Below, piece by piece: positions 39,166 through 46,377 of a DNA stretch of 47,299 bases. The stretch comes from Nitrospirota bacterium (GTDB lineage: Bacteria > Nitrospirota > Thermodesulfovibrionia > Thermodesulfovibrionales > UBA6898). Each line of letters begins with the position of its first letter. The first letter of the stretch is position 1. The notes below the pieces were generated by a model, which saw only the letters and a list, made by a program, of their open reading frames with translations, made no database searches and was not told where the DNA came from. Where the stretch lies: assembly GCA_021825365.1 (NCBI GenBank), contig JAKAHR010000028.1, forward strand, positions 1 through 47,299, written 5' to 3'. The position numbers and the translations under genes are program-made.

Positions 39166-39573
39166 ATGGACCGTTTTGTAAGGAACTTCATCATCATCAG
39201 CATCTTCTATCTGGGAGTCTCATCCGTCCTCGGGGTATGCATGCTCGCGAATCCGTCTCTCCTGTCTCTGAAGTTTGTGCACTCTCACCTGAACCTGCTG
39301 GGTTGGGTCTCCATGATGATCTACGGTGTCGGATACCACGTGTTGCCGAGGTTTTCAGGCAGGCCTCTCAAATATCCCAAGATGGGAGAGGTGCAGTTCT
39401 GGGCCGCAAATATAGGACTGATCGGCATGCTCCTGTTTTCCGCGATGGATGCGTTTAGCGCCGTCCCGGCCTACAAGACGCTCTCCGTCGCCTTCGGTGC
39501 GCTTGAGGTGTTTTCCATCGGGCTGTTCTTCTACAACATGCTCGCAACCCTGCTGCCGAAGACAGCGGCCTAG
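39166..39573 (+). CDS. Small membrane protein related to heme-copper oxidase subunit I (cbb3/NorB-like)
   Basis: A 135-residue protein with four predicted membrane helices (about 7-27, 41-60, 81-99 and 108-128). The second helix begins FVHSHLNLLGWVSMMIYGVGYHVLPRFSG, which resembles the HxHLNLLGW heme-ligand region of cbb3 oxidase and nitric-oxide reductase subunit I. A full subunit has at least 12 helices and further copper and heme ligands, which are missing, so this is not an oxidase on its own. It may bind heme or be an accessory or sensor protein. It lies behind a predicted CRP/FNR-type site and convergent with the regulator gene. Confidence 0.75.
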   Translation: MDRFVRNFIIISIFYLGVSSVLGVCMLANPSLLSLKFVHSHLNLLGWVSMMIYGVGYHVLPRFSGRPLKYPKMGEVQFWAANIGLIGMLLFSAMDAFSAVPAYKTLSVAFGALEVFSIGLFFYNMLATLLPKTAA

Positions 39574-39653
39574 ACCGCAGATGGAGGGGAAGAAAATATA
39601 CCCGCCGTGACGCATCGGAAGAAGAGAGGTCAGCCGGGTGCGCAACGGCAGGG

Positions 39654-40322
39654 TTATGTCAGGGACCGGAGTTTCTCCAGATCTCTGATAACAAATCTGC
39701 CGGCCCGCGAAACGACCAGACCCGCCTTGTTGAGCTTGCTCATCGTCCTGATAGACGTTTCGACTGTGGTGCCCACCATCTCCGCTATGTCCTGTTTGGT
39801 GAGCTTCATGGTGATTGCGAGCCCCTCGGCCGTCTTTTCCCCTGCCTTGTCCGACAGCTTGATGAGAAGAGACGCGATGCGGGACTCCACCTTTTCCAGC
39901 GCAATGCTCTTGAGGGTCTCGTGCGAACCCTTTATCCTGTCTCCTATATTTGTCGCCATGCAGTACATGAGGCCGGGATACCGGTCCATGATGCTCAGGA
40001 GGTTTTTCCGGGATATCTTGACGACTTCCGTATCTTCCATCGCAACAGCGTTGGCAGGGTAGGGAAAGCCCCTTATTACCGCGATGCCTCCGAAGAATTC
40101 CAGGGGCGAGATTATCTCGAGAATGATCTCCTTGCCCTCGTGCGATATCTTGGTTATCTTGACCTTCCCCTTCTTCACTATATAGAGCCATTCGGAAGGG
40201 TCTCCCTCGGAAAAGATTGATTCTTTCTTCCTGAATTTTCCGGACAGAAGATAGGGAGATATCTCTTTCGCCTCCTGCGGGCTCAGGGTTTTGAATATCG
40301 GTATCTGGGTTATATCAAACAT
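39654..40322 (-). CDS. CRP/FNR-family transcriptional regulator
   Basis: A 222-residue regulator with an N-terminal cyclic-nucleotide-binding-type beta barrel (FRKKESIFSEGDPSEWLYIVKKGKVKI), a long dimerisation helix (residues ~118-145), and a winged helix-turn-helix, TKQDIAEMVGTTVETSIRTMSKLNKAGLV. There is no N-terminal cysteine cluster like that of FNR. The recognition helix keeps E and R (VETSIR) at the positions that read the G of TGA in both CRP and FNR. It lacks the CRP arginine before E and the FNR serine. No ribosome site precedes ATG 40322, so it may be leaderless. It probably controls the two TATGA-N6-TCATA sites nearby. Confidence 0.9.
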   Translation of the reverse strand: MFDITQIPIFKTLSPQEAKEISPYLLSGKFRKKESIFSEGDPSEWLYIVKKGKVKITKISHEGKEIILEIISPLEFFGGIAVIRGFPYPANAVAMEDTEVVKISRKNLLSIMDRYPGLMYCMATNIGDRIKGSHETLKSIALEKVESRIASLLIKLSDKAGEKTAEGLAITMKLTKQDIAEMVGTTVETSIRTMSKLNKAGLVVSRAGRFVIRDLEKLRSLT

Positions 40323-40331
40323 AGTCGTAGG

Positions 40332-40337
40332 ATAATA
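40332..40337 (-). promoter_or_regulatory. Candidate -10 box of the CRP/FNR gene
   Basis: Minus strand TATTAT (40337-40332) with a weak -35. The predicted start, 40325, is 3 nt before the ATG. Confidence 0.35.
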
Positions 40338-40461
40338 GAAAATAAGATGAAATACAATAACACCTTAAATAACAAGAGAAACTTCTCTGCCGGACTTCTG
40401 CCTGGCACATCCGGCTCGTTGTTGCTAAAGTTTGAATTAATAGCTAAGTTGATTTTTTCTC

Positions 40462-40490
40462 TTGACAAGCGCCCTAAAGTATGGTTTTAT
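40462..40490 (+). promoter_or_regulatory. Promoter of the predicted small RNA
   Basis: Perfect -35 TTGACA (40462-40467), 17-nt spacer, -10 TTTTAT (40485-40490) with TG at 40482-40483 (extended -10). The predicted start is A40497. No coding sequence begins downstream on this strand before the terminator. Confidence 0.6.
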
Positions 40491-40496
40491 GTAATC

Positions 40497-40561
40497 ATTA
40501 AGCGCCTCGTTACCTCCCCTAAGCTGCTGCCCACATCCCACGGGCAGCAGCACTTTTTTTT
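40497..40561 (+). ncRNA. Predicted 65-nt small RNA with anti-Shine-Dalgarno motif
   Basis: Between a plus-strand promoter and a plus-strand terminator there is a 26-nt, apparently unpaired, 5' segment that contains GTTACCTCCCCTAAG. This is complementary to purine-rich ribosome sites. It ends in the strong hairpin at 40523-40551 and eight T. Flanking genes on both sides are on the minus strand, so neither the promoter nor the terminator serves a protein gene. The layout (short seed, terminator stem, long U-tail) matches Hfq-type trans-acting RNAs. No known family is recognised. Confidence 0.6.
40523..40561 (+). terminator. Intrinsic terminator of the small RNA
   Basis: A perfect 10-bp stem GCTGCTGCCC/GGGCAGCAGC, 9-nt loop, then AC and eight T. 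The T-run is on the plus strand only; read on the minus strand the hairpin is followed by TTAGGGG, so it is not the terminator of the DUF362 gene. Confidence 0.85.
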
Positions 40562-40565
40562 CCGA

Positions 40566-41687
40566 TCAGTCCAGGGAGACGATTTCATACCCCCGGGAGC
40601 CCAGGCCGAGCCGCTCTGCCTCTTCAACCTGAAGCCGATACGGTCTTCCGTGCAAACCGGCAAGGATGTCATCGCCCTCCTTCAAGCCCTTGTCATGGGC
40701 CAGCGAGGCGGGGAGGGGGGAGGCCGCAAGGAGCATGTCCATGCTCGCCTGTTCAATAGCCACCACATCTTCCGAGACGAGGATGCCCAGGTCCTGCATG
40801 ACCGGAACATCCGCCGTCGGCATGCAGTCGCACTCCGGCTGTATTTCGGTCAGGAAATTGATGTAGAGGATCTTCCCCGGCTCGAACGTGCTGACGACCG
40901 CACGCGCAGCCTCGGCCAATGATCGCATAAACCGCCCGATGTCCGCAGGCAGGGTCAGGGACTCTGATTGGCAGACGCGCTCACATCTGCCGCACCTCCA
41001 GCAGATATCCCCGTTCCAGACGAGTTTCTCTTCCTCGAAGCTGATGGCGTCGAGGGGGCACACGTCCCTGCACTGGTAGCAGAGTTCGCATTTGTCTGCG
41101 TCCCAGACCAACTCCCCTTCGCCGATCGTATGCATGGCCCCGCGTCCGCACTTCCACCCGCAGGTGCGGTGAGAAGCGCTGACCCCCCCCATGGCGAGAT
41201 TCTTGATCGCCCCGGCGTAGCCGGCGTTGATGTGGCCTTTTACGTGGGAGCATACGACCATGGCCGGGACGTCGTGGATGACCGATGCGACGGCGATCTC
41301 CCCCAGGATATCGCCTGCCTTGACCATGAGGCTGTCCCTTCCGTACAGGCCGTCGGCGAGAATGACCGGAGCCCCCACAGAAAGGTGGTTGATTCCGTTG
41401 CCATTGGCTACATCGAGATAGTCGAGGCCTTTTATCCGCACCGTGTCCGTTACAAAGGGCTTGGCCCCGATCTTCCGGAGCGCCTCCACCACCTTTCTCA
41501 GGAAGGTCGGTCTGATGATACGGTGTGCTCCGTCAGAGCCAAAGTGGGTCTTTACCGCAACCCATTCGTCGGGACTGAAGTAATTCATCATGCCGATCTG
41601 CGTCAGGAGCTGTTCGAGCCTGCCCGGCATGCTCTCTTCATATTTCCATTTTTGGGACCGTGCGGATGCAAAAAAGACCTTTGCCAT
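40566..41687 (-). CDS. DUF362 protein with two 4Fe-4S ferredoxin motifs
   Basis: A 373-residue protein of the DUF362 family, common in anaerobes. The N-terminal part has the family features AVKTHFGSDGAHRIIRPTFLRKVVEAL, CSHVKGHINAGYAGAIKNLAMGG and SHRTCGWKCGRGAMH. A ferredoxin-like insert has CELCYQCRDVCPLDAI and CWRCGRCERVCQ, the ligands for two [4Fe-4S] clusters. It is probably a cytoplasmic electron-transfer protein; the physiological partner is unknown. ATG 41687 has AAAGGAG upstream. Its stop is 5 nt from the end of the small RNA on the opposite strand. Confidence 0.9.
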   Translation of the reverse strand: MAKVFFASARSQKWKYEESMPGRLEQLLTQIGMMNYFSPDEWVAVKTHFGSDGAHRIIRPTFLRKVVEALRKIGAKPFVTDTVRIKGLDYLDVANGNGINHLSVGAPVILADGLYGRDSLMVKAGDILGEIAVASVIHDVPAMVVCSHVKGHINAGYAGAIKNLAMGGVSASHRTCGWKCGRGAMHTIGEGELVWDADKCELCYQCRDVCPLDAISFEEEKLVWNGDICWRCGRCERVCQSESLTLPADIGRFMRSLAEAARAVVSTFEPGKILYINFLTEIQPECDCMPTADVPVMQDLGILVSEDVVAIEQASMDMLLAASPLPASLAHDKGLKEGDDILAGLHGRPYRLQVEEAERLGLGSRGYEIVSLD

Positions 41688-41720
41688 GTATATGCTCCTT
41701 TAACGCGAGGTGATACTGAA

Positions 41721-41749
41721 AGGATACCGGAAATGCGCTGTCAGCTCAA
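41721..41749 (-). promoter_or_regulatory. Candidate promoter of the DUF362 gene
   Basis: Minus strand: TTGAGC (41749-41744), 17-nt spacer, TATCCT (41726-41721). An inverted repeat GTCAGC-N13-GCTGAC (41740-41764) overlaps the -35 box. Confidence 0.35.
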
Positions 41750-41769
41750 TCGGCTTCTGCTGACGGTTG

Positions 41770-42627
41770 TCAGTCCGATCCGGCCTTGCCGGAGGGCTCC
41801 CCGTCACTGTCGAGACTCCTGTCGTAGAGCTCTTTCCTGCTCATGCCATATGCCCCGGCGACCCTCCGGGCAGCCTCTTTTCTTCCGAGCCCTTTCTTCA
41901 TGAGACTTCTCAATTCCTTGAGGGCGTCTTCCCTGTCCACCACCGTTTCCCGGATCTTTCCCTCGACAACGATGACGCATTCGCCGATTACCGCGCGGCT
42001 GCCGACTTCCCGGGCTATCCCTTCAAGATTCCCCCTTACCGCCTCCTCATGGATCTTGGTAATCTCCCGAACCAGCACGGCCCGTCGTTGCCCGAAGGTC
42101 CCGGCCATCTCCTTCAGGGTATCCTCAACCCTGTGGGGGGCCTCGTAAAAGACCATCGTCTTTTCCTCGAGGCCGAGGTCCTGCAGAGCCCTCTTCCGCT
42201 GGCCGCCCTTTGCCGGAAGAAAGCCGGCGAAGACGAACCGGTCCATGGTAAACCCGGAGATGGTAAGCGCCGAGATAAGGGCCGTCGGGCCCGGCACCGG
42301 GACCACCCTGATGCCCTCTTCCAGGGAGCGGCGGATGAGGACATGCCCCGGATCCGAGATGCCGGGGGTCCCGGCGTCAGAGACGAGGGCGACAGTCTGT
42401 CCTGCGGCGAGTCTTGCGATGATCTCTTCTGCCTTGGACTTTTCCCGCTCTCCCCAGTAGCTCACCAGGGGCTTCGAGATGCCGTAATGGGTCAGCAGCT
42501 TGTGGGTCTGCCGCGTATCCTCCGCTGCGATGAGATCGACCTCCCTGAGAATGCGCAGACCGCGCAGGGTGATGTCCTCGAGGTTTCCAATGGGCGTGGA
42601 GACTATGAAGAGCGTCCCCCTCGACAT
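41770..42627 (-). CDS. rsmI: 16S rRNA (cytidine1402-2'-O)-methyltransferase
   Basis: A 285-residue TP-methylase-fold enzyme that 2'-O-methylates C1402 in the ribosomal decoding centre. It has LFIVSTPIGNLEDITLRGLRIL, AAEDTRQTHKLLTHY, VALVSDAGTPGISDPG, VPGPTALISALTISG, FAGFLPAKGGQR, FYEAPHRVEDTL and REITKIHEE. The C-terminus LGRKEAARRVAGAYGMSRKELYD is the small helical domain of RsmI. ATG 42627 overlaps the preceding stop by 1 nt (TAATG). Confidence 0.95.
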   Translation of the reverse strand: MSRGTLFIVSTPIGNLEDITLRGLRILREVDLIAAEDTRQTHKLLTHYGISKPLVSYWGEREKSKAEEIIARLAAGQTVALVSDAGTPGISDPGHVLIRRSLEEGIRVVPVPGPTALISALTISGFTMDRFVFAGFLPAKGGQRKRALQDLGLEEKTMVFYEAPHRVEDTLKEMAGTFGQRRAVLVREITKIHEEAVRGNLEGIAREVGSRAVIGECVIVVEGKIRETVVDREDALKELRSLMKKGLGRKEAARRVAGAYGMSRKELYDRSLDSDGEPSGKAGSD

Positions 42628-42878
42628 TATTGCACGTTGAGCAGCTTCCGGAGCTTCCTGTCCGTGCGGATGATCTCGTCGGCGTCGTCGCCGGTGAGTT
42701 CCCAGCTGTAATCGTCCTTTGCGGTCCTCCTGAGCTTTATCTTCACGGGCTTCTTTGGTTTCACCTGCCTCAGCTCCGGCGGCTTTACCGGCTGTGCGGT
42801 TTTCAGGTCAGCCGCGCCGGAGAGGGCGAGGGGGGAGAAGAGGACCGCGACGGCAAGGATGAGGGCAGCCGGCTTCAT
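42627..42878 (-). CDS. Small secreted basic protein of unknown function
   Basis: An 83-residue protein with a clean signal peptide (MKPAALILAVAVLFSPLALSGAADL, cleavage near residue 22). It has a lysine/proline-rich middle (PPELRQVKPKKPVKIKLRR) and an acidic, basic-ended tail (DDADEIIRTDRKLRKLL). It is predicted to be periplasmic. I recognise no family. It is joined to both neighbours by 1-nt stop-start overlaps. Confidence 0.75.
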   Translation of the reverse strand: MKPAALILAVAVLFSPLALSGAADLKTAQPVKPPELRQVKPKKPVKIKLRRTAKDDYSWELTGDDADEIIRTDRKLRKLLNVQ

Positions 42879-43060
42879 CAGTACGTCAAGCCCTGGTCAT
42901 GCCTGAAGGTCTTGATAGTTGTCGTAGCCCATCCGATATCGTAGGATTGGCCGCACTTGGGGCAGATGAGAACGATCCTCGCCCTGTTTTTCACCTTCCT
43001 GAACGAGACCTGGAACCCCTTCTGATACTCGCAGTTCAAACACACCCTGAATTCTTCCAT
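42878..43060 (-). CDS. 60-residue zinc-ribbon protein
   Basis: It has CLNC at residues 7-10 and CPKC near residues 33-36, the spacing of a rubredoxin/zinc-ribbon knuckle. Between them lies a basic beta-like segment (FQVSFRKVKNRARIVLI), and the end is SYDIGWATTTIKTF. It may bind nucleic acid or be a structural zinc protein. ATG 43060 overlaps the nadE stop by 1 nt (TGATG), as its own stop does with the next gene. Confidence 0.75.
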   Translation of the reverse strand: MEEFRVCLNCEYQKGFQVSFRKVKNRARIVLICPKCGQSYDIGWATTTIKTFRHDQGLTY

Positions 43061-44790
43061 CAGTAGCTCCTGTACCTGTTGGTTATGGGAAAACGTCTGT
43101 CCCGGCCGAATGCGCGCGGCGTGATCTTGACTCCCGGCGGGGCCTGCCTTCGCTTGTACTCGCTCCTGTCGACCATCGCGATCACCTTCCTCGTGAATTC
43201 CGGATCGCAGCCGAGCCTTATTATCTGATCGAAACTGCGTTCATCTTCAACATACGCCTTGAGCAGGGGGTCGAGGGCCTCGTAAGGAGGCAGGGTATCC
43301 GTATCGCGCTGGTTGGGCCGCAGCTCGGCTGTCGGCTCCTTTGTCAGGACACGGCCGGGGATCGCCTGCTGCTCCCCCTGCGTGTTTCTCCAGCGGCAGA
43401 GGTCGTAGACCAGTATCTTGGGCACGTCCTTGATAACCGCAAAACCGCCGGCCATGTCGCCGTACAGTGTTGCGTATCCGACACTCATCTCTGACTTATT
43501 GCCCGTTGTCAGTACGAGCCAGCCGAACTTGTTCGAAAATGCCATAAGGAGATTTCCCCTGATCCTCGCCTGAAGGTTCTCCTCGCTGATGCCGGGCTCT
43601 GTTCCGCTGAAGCTCGCGGCCAGAGCCGCCTCATATGCCCGCATGATGTCTTCAATGGGGATCTCCGTTATCGTCATGCCGAGTCTGCCGGCAAGTTGGA
43701 AGGCATCCTCCCTGCTCTCCTGGGAGGAATAGGGTGAGGGCATGAAGAGACCGTGCACCTGTTGGGGTCCGAGGGCGTCTGCTGCGATCGCGGCGACAAG
43801 AGATGAATCGATGCCCCCGCTCAGGCCGACGACAACTCCCCTGAACCCGTTCTTCCGTACATAGTCACCGGTGCCCAGTACAAGCGCCCGGTAGATCTCC
43901 TCCTCCCGCACGAGTCGGCCCGCCGGTGCGGGTATCCCTATGGTCTTCCGCTCCGGCGCCCTGCCCGCAGGCACAGAGACCTTCCTCACCCGTTGTGCCA
44001 GTCGGGAAGGGATACCCGCTCTTGCGGAACTTTTCCTGCTCTGTCCAGCCTTCTCGAGATCCAGGTCGACGACCAGCATCTCTTCCGTAAACTGTCCCCC
44101 CCGGGCCAGCAGCGTGCCCTCATGGTCGTAGACCATGCTCGCGCCGTCAAAGACCAGTTCGTCCTGTCCTCCGACCGCATTGAGGTAGACGATGTTTACC
44201 CTGTTTTCAGAAGACCGCTCCGCGAGGATCAGCTCCCGCATGGCGGGCTTGCCCTCTTCATAGGGAGAAGCGTTTATATTGATGATCACCTCGGCGCCGG
44301 CGCGTGCCTGGACGCGCGCGGGGCCTTCGCGGTGCCATATGTCCTCGCAGATACTGATGCCGAATCTCGCCTTGCCCAGGGAATAGACCGGATAGGTCCT
44401 GCCCGGTCTGAAATAGCGGAACTCGTCGAAGACGCCGTAATTGGGCAGGAACATTTTGTGATAGACGTCTACTATCTTTCCGTCGGCAATGACCGCTGCA
44501 GCGTTGTAGAGTTCACCGTCATCACCCCTGTCGACGAAGCCGACGACAGCCGTGATGCCCCGCACCCGGGCTGCCAATTTCTTCATCTCTGCTATATTGT
44601 CGCCGATGAACTGGGGTTTCAGGACGAGGTCCTCGGGCGGATAGCCGGTAAGGGCGAGCTCGGGGAATGCGGCGAGGTCCGCCTTCTTTCGCCTTGCCTC
44701 ACGAATATGACGGAGAATCATTTCCCTGTTGCCGGGCAGATCTCCCACCGTGGGATTCATCTGCGCAAGCGCGATCCGAAGCACTTTCAT
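43060..44790 (-). CDS. nadE: Glutamine-dependent NAD+ synthetase
   Basis: It makes NAD from deamido-NAD with ATP and glutamine-derived ammonia. The 576-residue protein has an N-terminal nitrilase-fold glutaminase with its catalytic triad: E in AAFPELALTGYPPED, K in KMFLPNYGVFDE and C in SICEDIW. The synthetase domain follows with the PP-loop VGLSGGIDSSLVAA, GNKSEMSVGYATLYGDMAGGFAVIKDV and the PPYEALDPLLKAY end. The start ATG 44790 is set by the MKVLRIALAQMNPTVGDL beginning; longer readings run into trmJ. It is the first gene of a four-gene chain with rsmI. Confidence 0.96.
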   Translation of the reverse strand: MKVLRIALAQMNPTVGDLPGNREMILRHIREARRKKADLAAFPELALTGYPPEDLVLKPQFIGDNIAEMKKLAARVRGITAVVGFVDRGDDGELYNAAAVIADGKIVDVYHKMFLPNYGVFDEFRYFRPGRTYPVYSLGKARFGISICEDIWHREGPARVQARAGAEVIININASPYEEGKPAMRELILAERSSENRVNIVYLNAVGGQDELVFDGASMVYDHEGTLLARGGQFTEEMLVVDLDLEKAGQSRKSSARAGIPSRLAQRVRKVSVPAGRAPERKTIGIPAPAGRLVREEEIYRALVLGTGDYVRKNGFRGVVVGLSGGIDSSLVAAIAADALGPQQVHGLFMPSPYSSQESREDAFQLAGRLGMTITEIPIEDIMRAYEAALAASFSGTEPGISEENLQARIRGNLLMAFSNKFGWLVLTTGNKSEMSVGYATLYGDMAGGFAVIKDVPKILVYDLCRWRNTQGEQQAIPGRVLTKEPTAELRPNQRDTDTLPPYEALDPLLKAYVEDERSFDQIIRLGCDPEFTRKVIAMVDRSEYKRRQAPPGVKITPRAFGRDRRFPITNRYRSY

Positions 44791-44817
44791 CCCCTTCGAC
44801 CTCTTGCCATGCCTACA

Positions 44818-44846
44818 ATGATAAAAGAATGCCGATGCTTTGTAAA
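44818..44846 (-). promoter_or_regulatory. Promoter of the nadE-rsmI operon
   Basis: Minus strand: TTTACA (44846-44841, 5 of 6), 17-nt spacer, TATCAT (44823-44818, 5 of 6), predicted start near 44811. Confidence 0.55.
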
Positions 44847-44890
44847 CCCGCGGGAACACGGGGAGGGCGCCCTGGCGACGATGTGGTATT

Positions 44891-45655
44891 ATGGAAATCG
44901 TGGAACACAACGCTGATGTGAAATCATGGCGTGACGACATATTTTTTATCCTTGTCGAGCCGAAAGAACCGGGCAACATAGGCTCTGCCGCGCGTGCCAT
45001 GAAGAATATGGGGTTCAGCAGGCTCTGCCTGGTCCGTCCCCGCGACGTCATGACCGATGAGGCCAGGTGGTTCGCCTGCAATGCCCTGGATGTGCTCGAG
45101 CAAGCCGTTGTCTTCGATAACCTGGAAGAGGCGATCAGGGACAAGACCCTCGTCGTGGGGACGACGCGCAGGATGGGCAAACAGCGTGGCCTCGTCTATC
45201 CTGTCGAGCAGGGGGCCCGGAGGGTCTTTGAGACATCGGGTGAAAACAGGATAGCGGTCCTCTTCGGCAGGGAATCCCGGGGTCTCTACAACGAGGAGGT
45301 GGATCAGTGCGGATTCCTGATGACTATCCCCAGCAGCAGACTCCAGCCTTCCCTCAATCTCTCCCATGCAGTCATGGTCGTCGCCTACGAGCTCTCAAAG
45401 GCGGAATATGCTGCGTCTGGAGGACCGGCCCCGTCCGCGTCGCTCATGCCGCAGGAGGAGGTGGGGCTCCTGTTTGCGCGCATGACGCAGGTCCTGCGCC
45501 TCCTGGAGTATATCCCCCGCGGGGACCTCGATATGGAGGAAAAGATCATGCGCAACCTGAAGCACTTCATCGGAAGGGCGGGTCTGACGCAGTGGGAACT
45601 GAACATGCTTCATGGCATTTGCACCCAGATAGAGAAGAAGATGGGGAGCCAGTGA
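44891..45655 (+). CDS. trmJ: TrmJ-family RNA 2'-O-methyltransferase
   Basis: A 254-residue SPOUT-fold methyltransferase. The knot motifs are ILVEPKEPGNIGSAARAMKNMGF, AVLFGRESRGLYNEE and IPSSRLQPSLNLSHAVMVVAYEL. A C-terminal helical extension after residue ~170 is typical of TrmJ, which methylates position 32 of tRNA. The start is uncertain: ATG 44891 lies inside a TGG-TATTAT extended -10-like element. If that is the promoter, the real start is GTG 44918, which still leaves the whole fold. Confidence 0.9.
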   Translation: MEIVEHNADVKSWRDDIFFILVEPKEPGNIGSAARAMKNMGFSRLCLVRPRDVMTDEARWFACNALDVLEQAVVFDNLEEAIRDKTLVVGTTRRMGKQRGLVYPVEQGARRVFETSGENRIAVLFGRESRGLYNEEVDQCGFLMTIPSSRLQPSLNLSHAVMVVAYELSKAEYAASGGPAPSASLMPQEEVGLLFARMTQVLRLLEYIPRGDLDMEEKIMRNLKHFIGRAGLTQWELNMLHGICTQIEKKMGSQ

Positions 45656-46030
45656 TAATATAATATAATATCAGAAGAAGACAACGCCACACCCGTATCA
45701 TGCTCTCTGCCGCTCGGTGACAGTAATCGGCAAAGCCCGACATAAGGCTTTCTGCCAACATAGTCTCATGCCCGACTGCATTGAAAGCGAAAATAGGTAA
45801 CTGCCGCACTCTACTGCATATTTGTCGGTAACAATTCAGATTTATCATCCGTTGCTTCCCCCCACGTTCTGGAGATCCTCACTATACGGCCCGTCATGCG
45901 CGTGGCACGGCTGTTCTCATCACTTGCACAGCACAACTTTCCAAGAATGATTAGCGGAAATAAACGGATGAAACGGCTGTCCGGTGTATGTGTCACGAGC
46001 TCTGATGATCGCCCTGGTTGCCGACATTAT

Positions 46031-46045
46031 TGTTCGTTACGAACA
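46031..46045. promoter_or_regulatory. Perfect palindrome TGTTCG-TTA-CGAACA (candidate enhancer/operator)
   Basis: A 6-3-6 inverted repeat centred about 88 nt upstream of the predicted sigma-54 start at 46126, the usual distance range for an enhancer-binding protein site. It resembles but does not equal the NifA site TGT-N10-ACA; here the spacing is N9. Confidence 0.5.
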
Positions 46046-46099
46046 TAATTGTCTTCCTTGTAAAAAACTGAACTACAGGAAATCAATGCGTTTTATTGC

Positions 46100-46115
46100 T
46101 GGCACGGTTTTGGCT
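46100..46115 (+). promoter_or_regulatory. Sigma-54 (-24/-12) promoter of the NifA-type protein and porin
   Basis: TGGCACGGTTTTGGCT: a perfect -24 TGGCACG and a -12 TGGCT with the invariant GC at the exact spacing (46101-46102 and 46113-46114). The predicted start is 46126, 8 nt before ATG 46134, leaving an AGGTG ribosome site just inside the message. Confidence 0.6.
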
Positions 46116-46133
46116 CATATCGCGAAGGTGAAT

Positions 46134-46340
46134 ATGGCATCGCTGAAAGAAAAGATCGAAGCAATCGAAAAAGATGAGATCGTCAAGGCGCTGAGAGATT
46201 CCGGCTGGATCATGAAGGAGGCAGCCAGGAGGCTCGGGATCACCGAAAGAATGATCGGATACAAGATCAGGAAATACCACTTGAGGATAAAGGAGGTGCG
46301 CTGGATTGAGGAATATCCTAAGGGCGTGTCAGGTAAGTAG
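46134..46340 (+). CDS. Stand-alone Fis/NifA-type helix-turn-helix protein
   Basis: A 68-residue protein. The segment EKDEIVKALRDSGWIMKEAARRLGITERMIGYKIRKYHLRIK closely follows the C-terminal DNA-binding domain of NifA-type activators (the IGYxIRKY ending is characteristic). No GAF or AAA+ domain is present, so it cannot open a sigma-54 promoter but could bind the same enhancer sites. ATG 46134 has an AAGGTG site. It lies directly behind a sigma-54 promoter and 37 nt before the porin gene, so autoregulation and a link to nitrogen status are likely, though inferred. Confidence 0.78.
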   Translation: MASLKEKIEAIEKDEIVKALRDSGWIMKEAARRLGITERMIGYKIRKYHLRIKEVRWIEEYPKGVSGK

Positions 46341-46377
46341 ACGGCTTAACACCGATCAAATATGCAAGGAGGAAGTG

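Larger units (their letters stand above)
45656..46133. other. 478-nt non-coding region upstream of the NifA-type protein
   Basis: It contains an AT-rich near-palindrome at 45656-45674, a hairpin AAAGCC/GGCTTT at 45732-45751, the perfect palindrome 46031-46045 and the sigma-54 promoter 46100-46115. An in-frame extension of the downstream gene to 45984 would run across the promoter and palindrome and looks non-coding. No RNA family is recognised. Confidence 0.5.

Noticed and set aside
45725..45830. Possible c-di-GMP (GEMM) riboswitch, suggested by CAAAGC and GGTAACTGCCG strings
   Set aside because: The conserved GEMM core and tetraloop-receptor arrangement could not be assembled, and the region is far from the next start codon; only a simple AAAGCC/GGCTTT hairpin is present.
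45902..45917. Second TGGCACG element that could be a sigma-54 promoter
   Set aside because: The -12 position reads TTCTC, so the invariant GC is missing.
45984..46133. Longer N-terminus for the NifA-type protein
   Set aside because: It would read through the sigma-54 promoter and the palindrome, has no ribosome site and no domain similarity.
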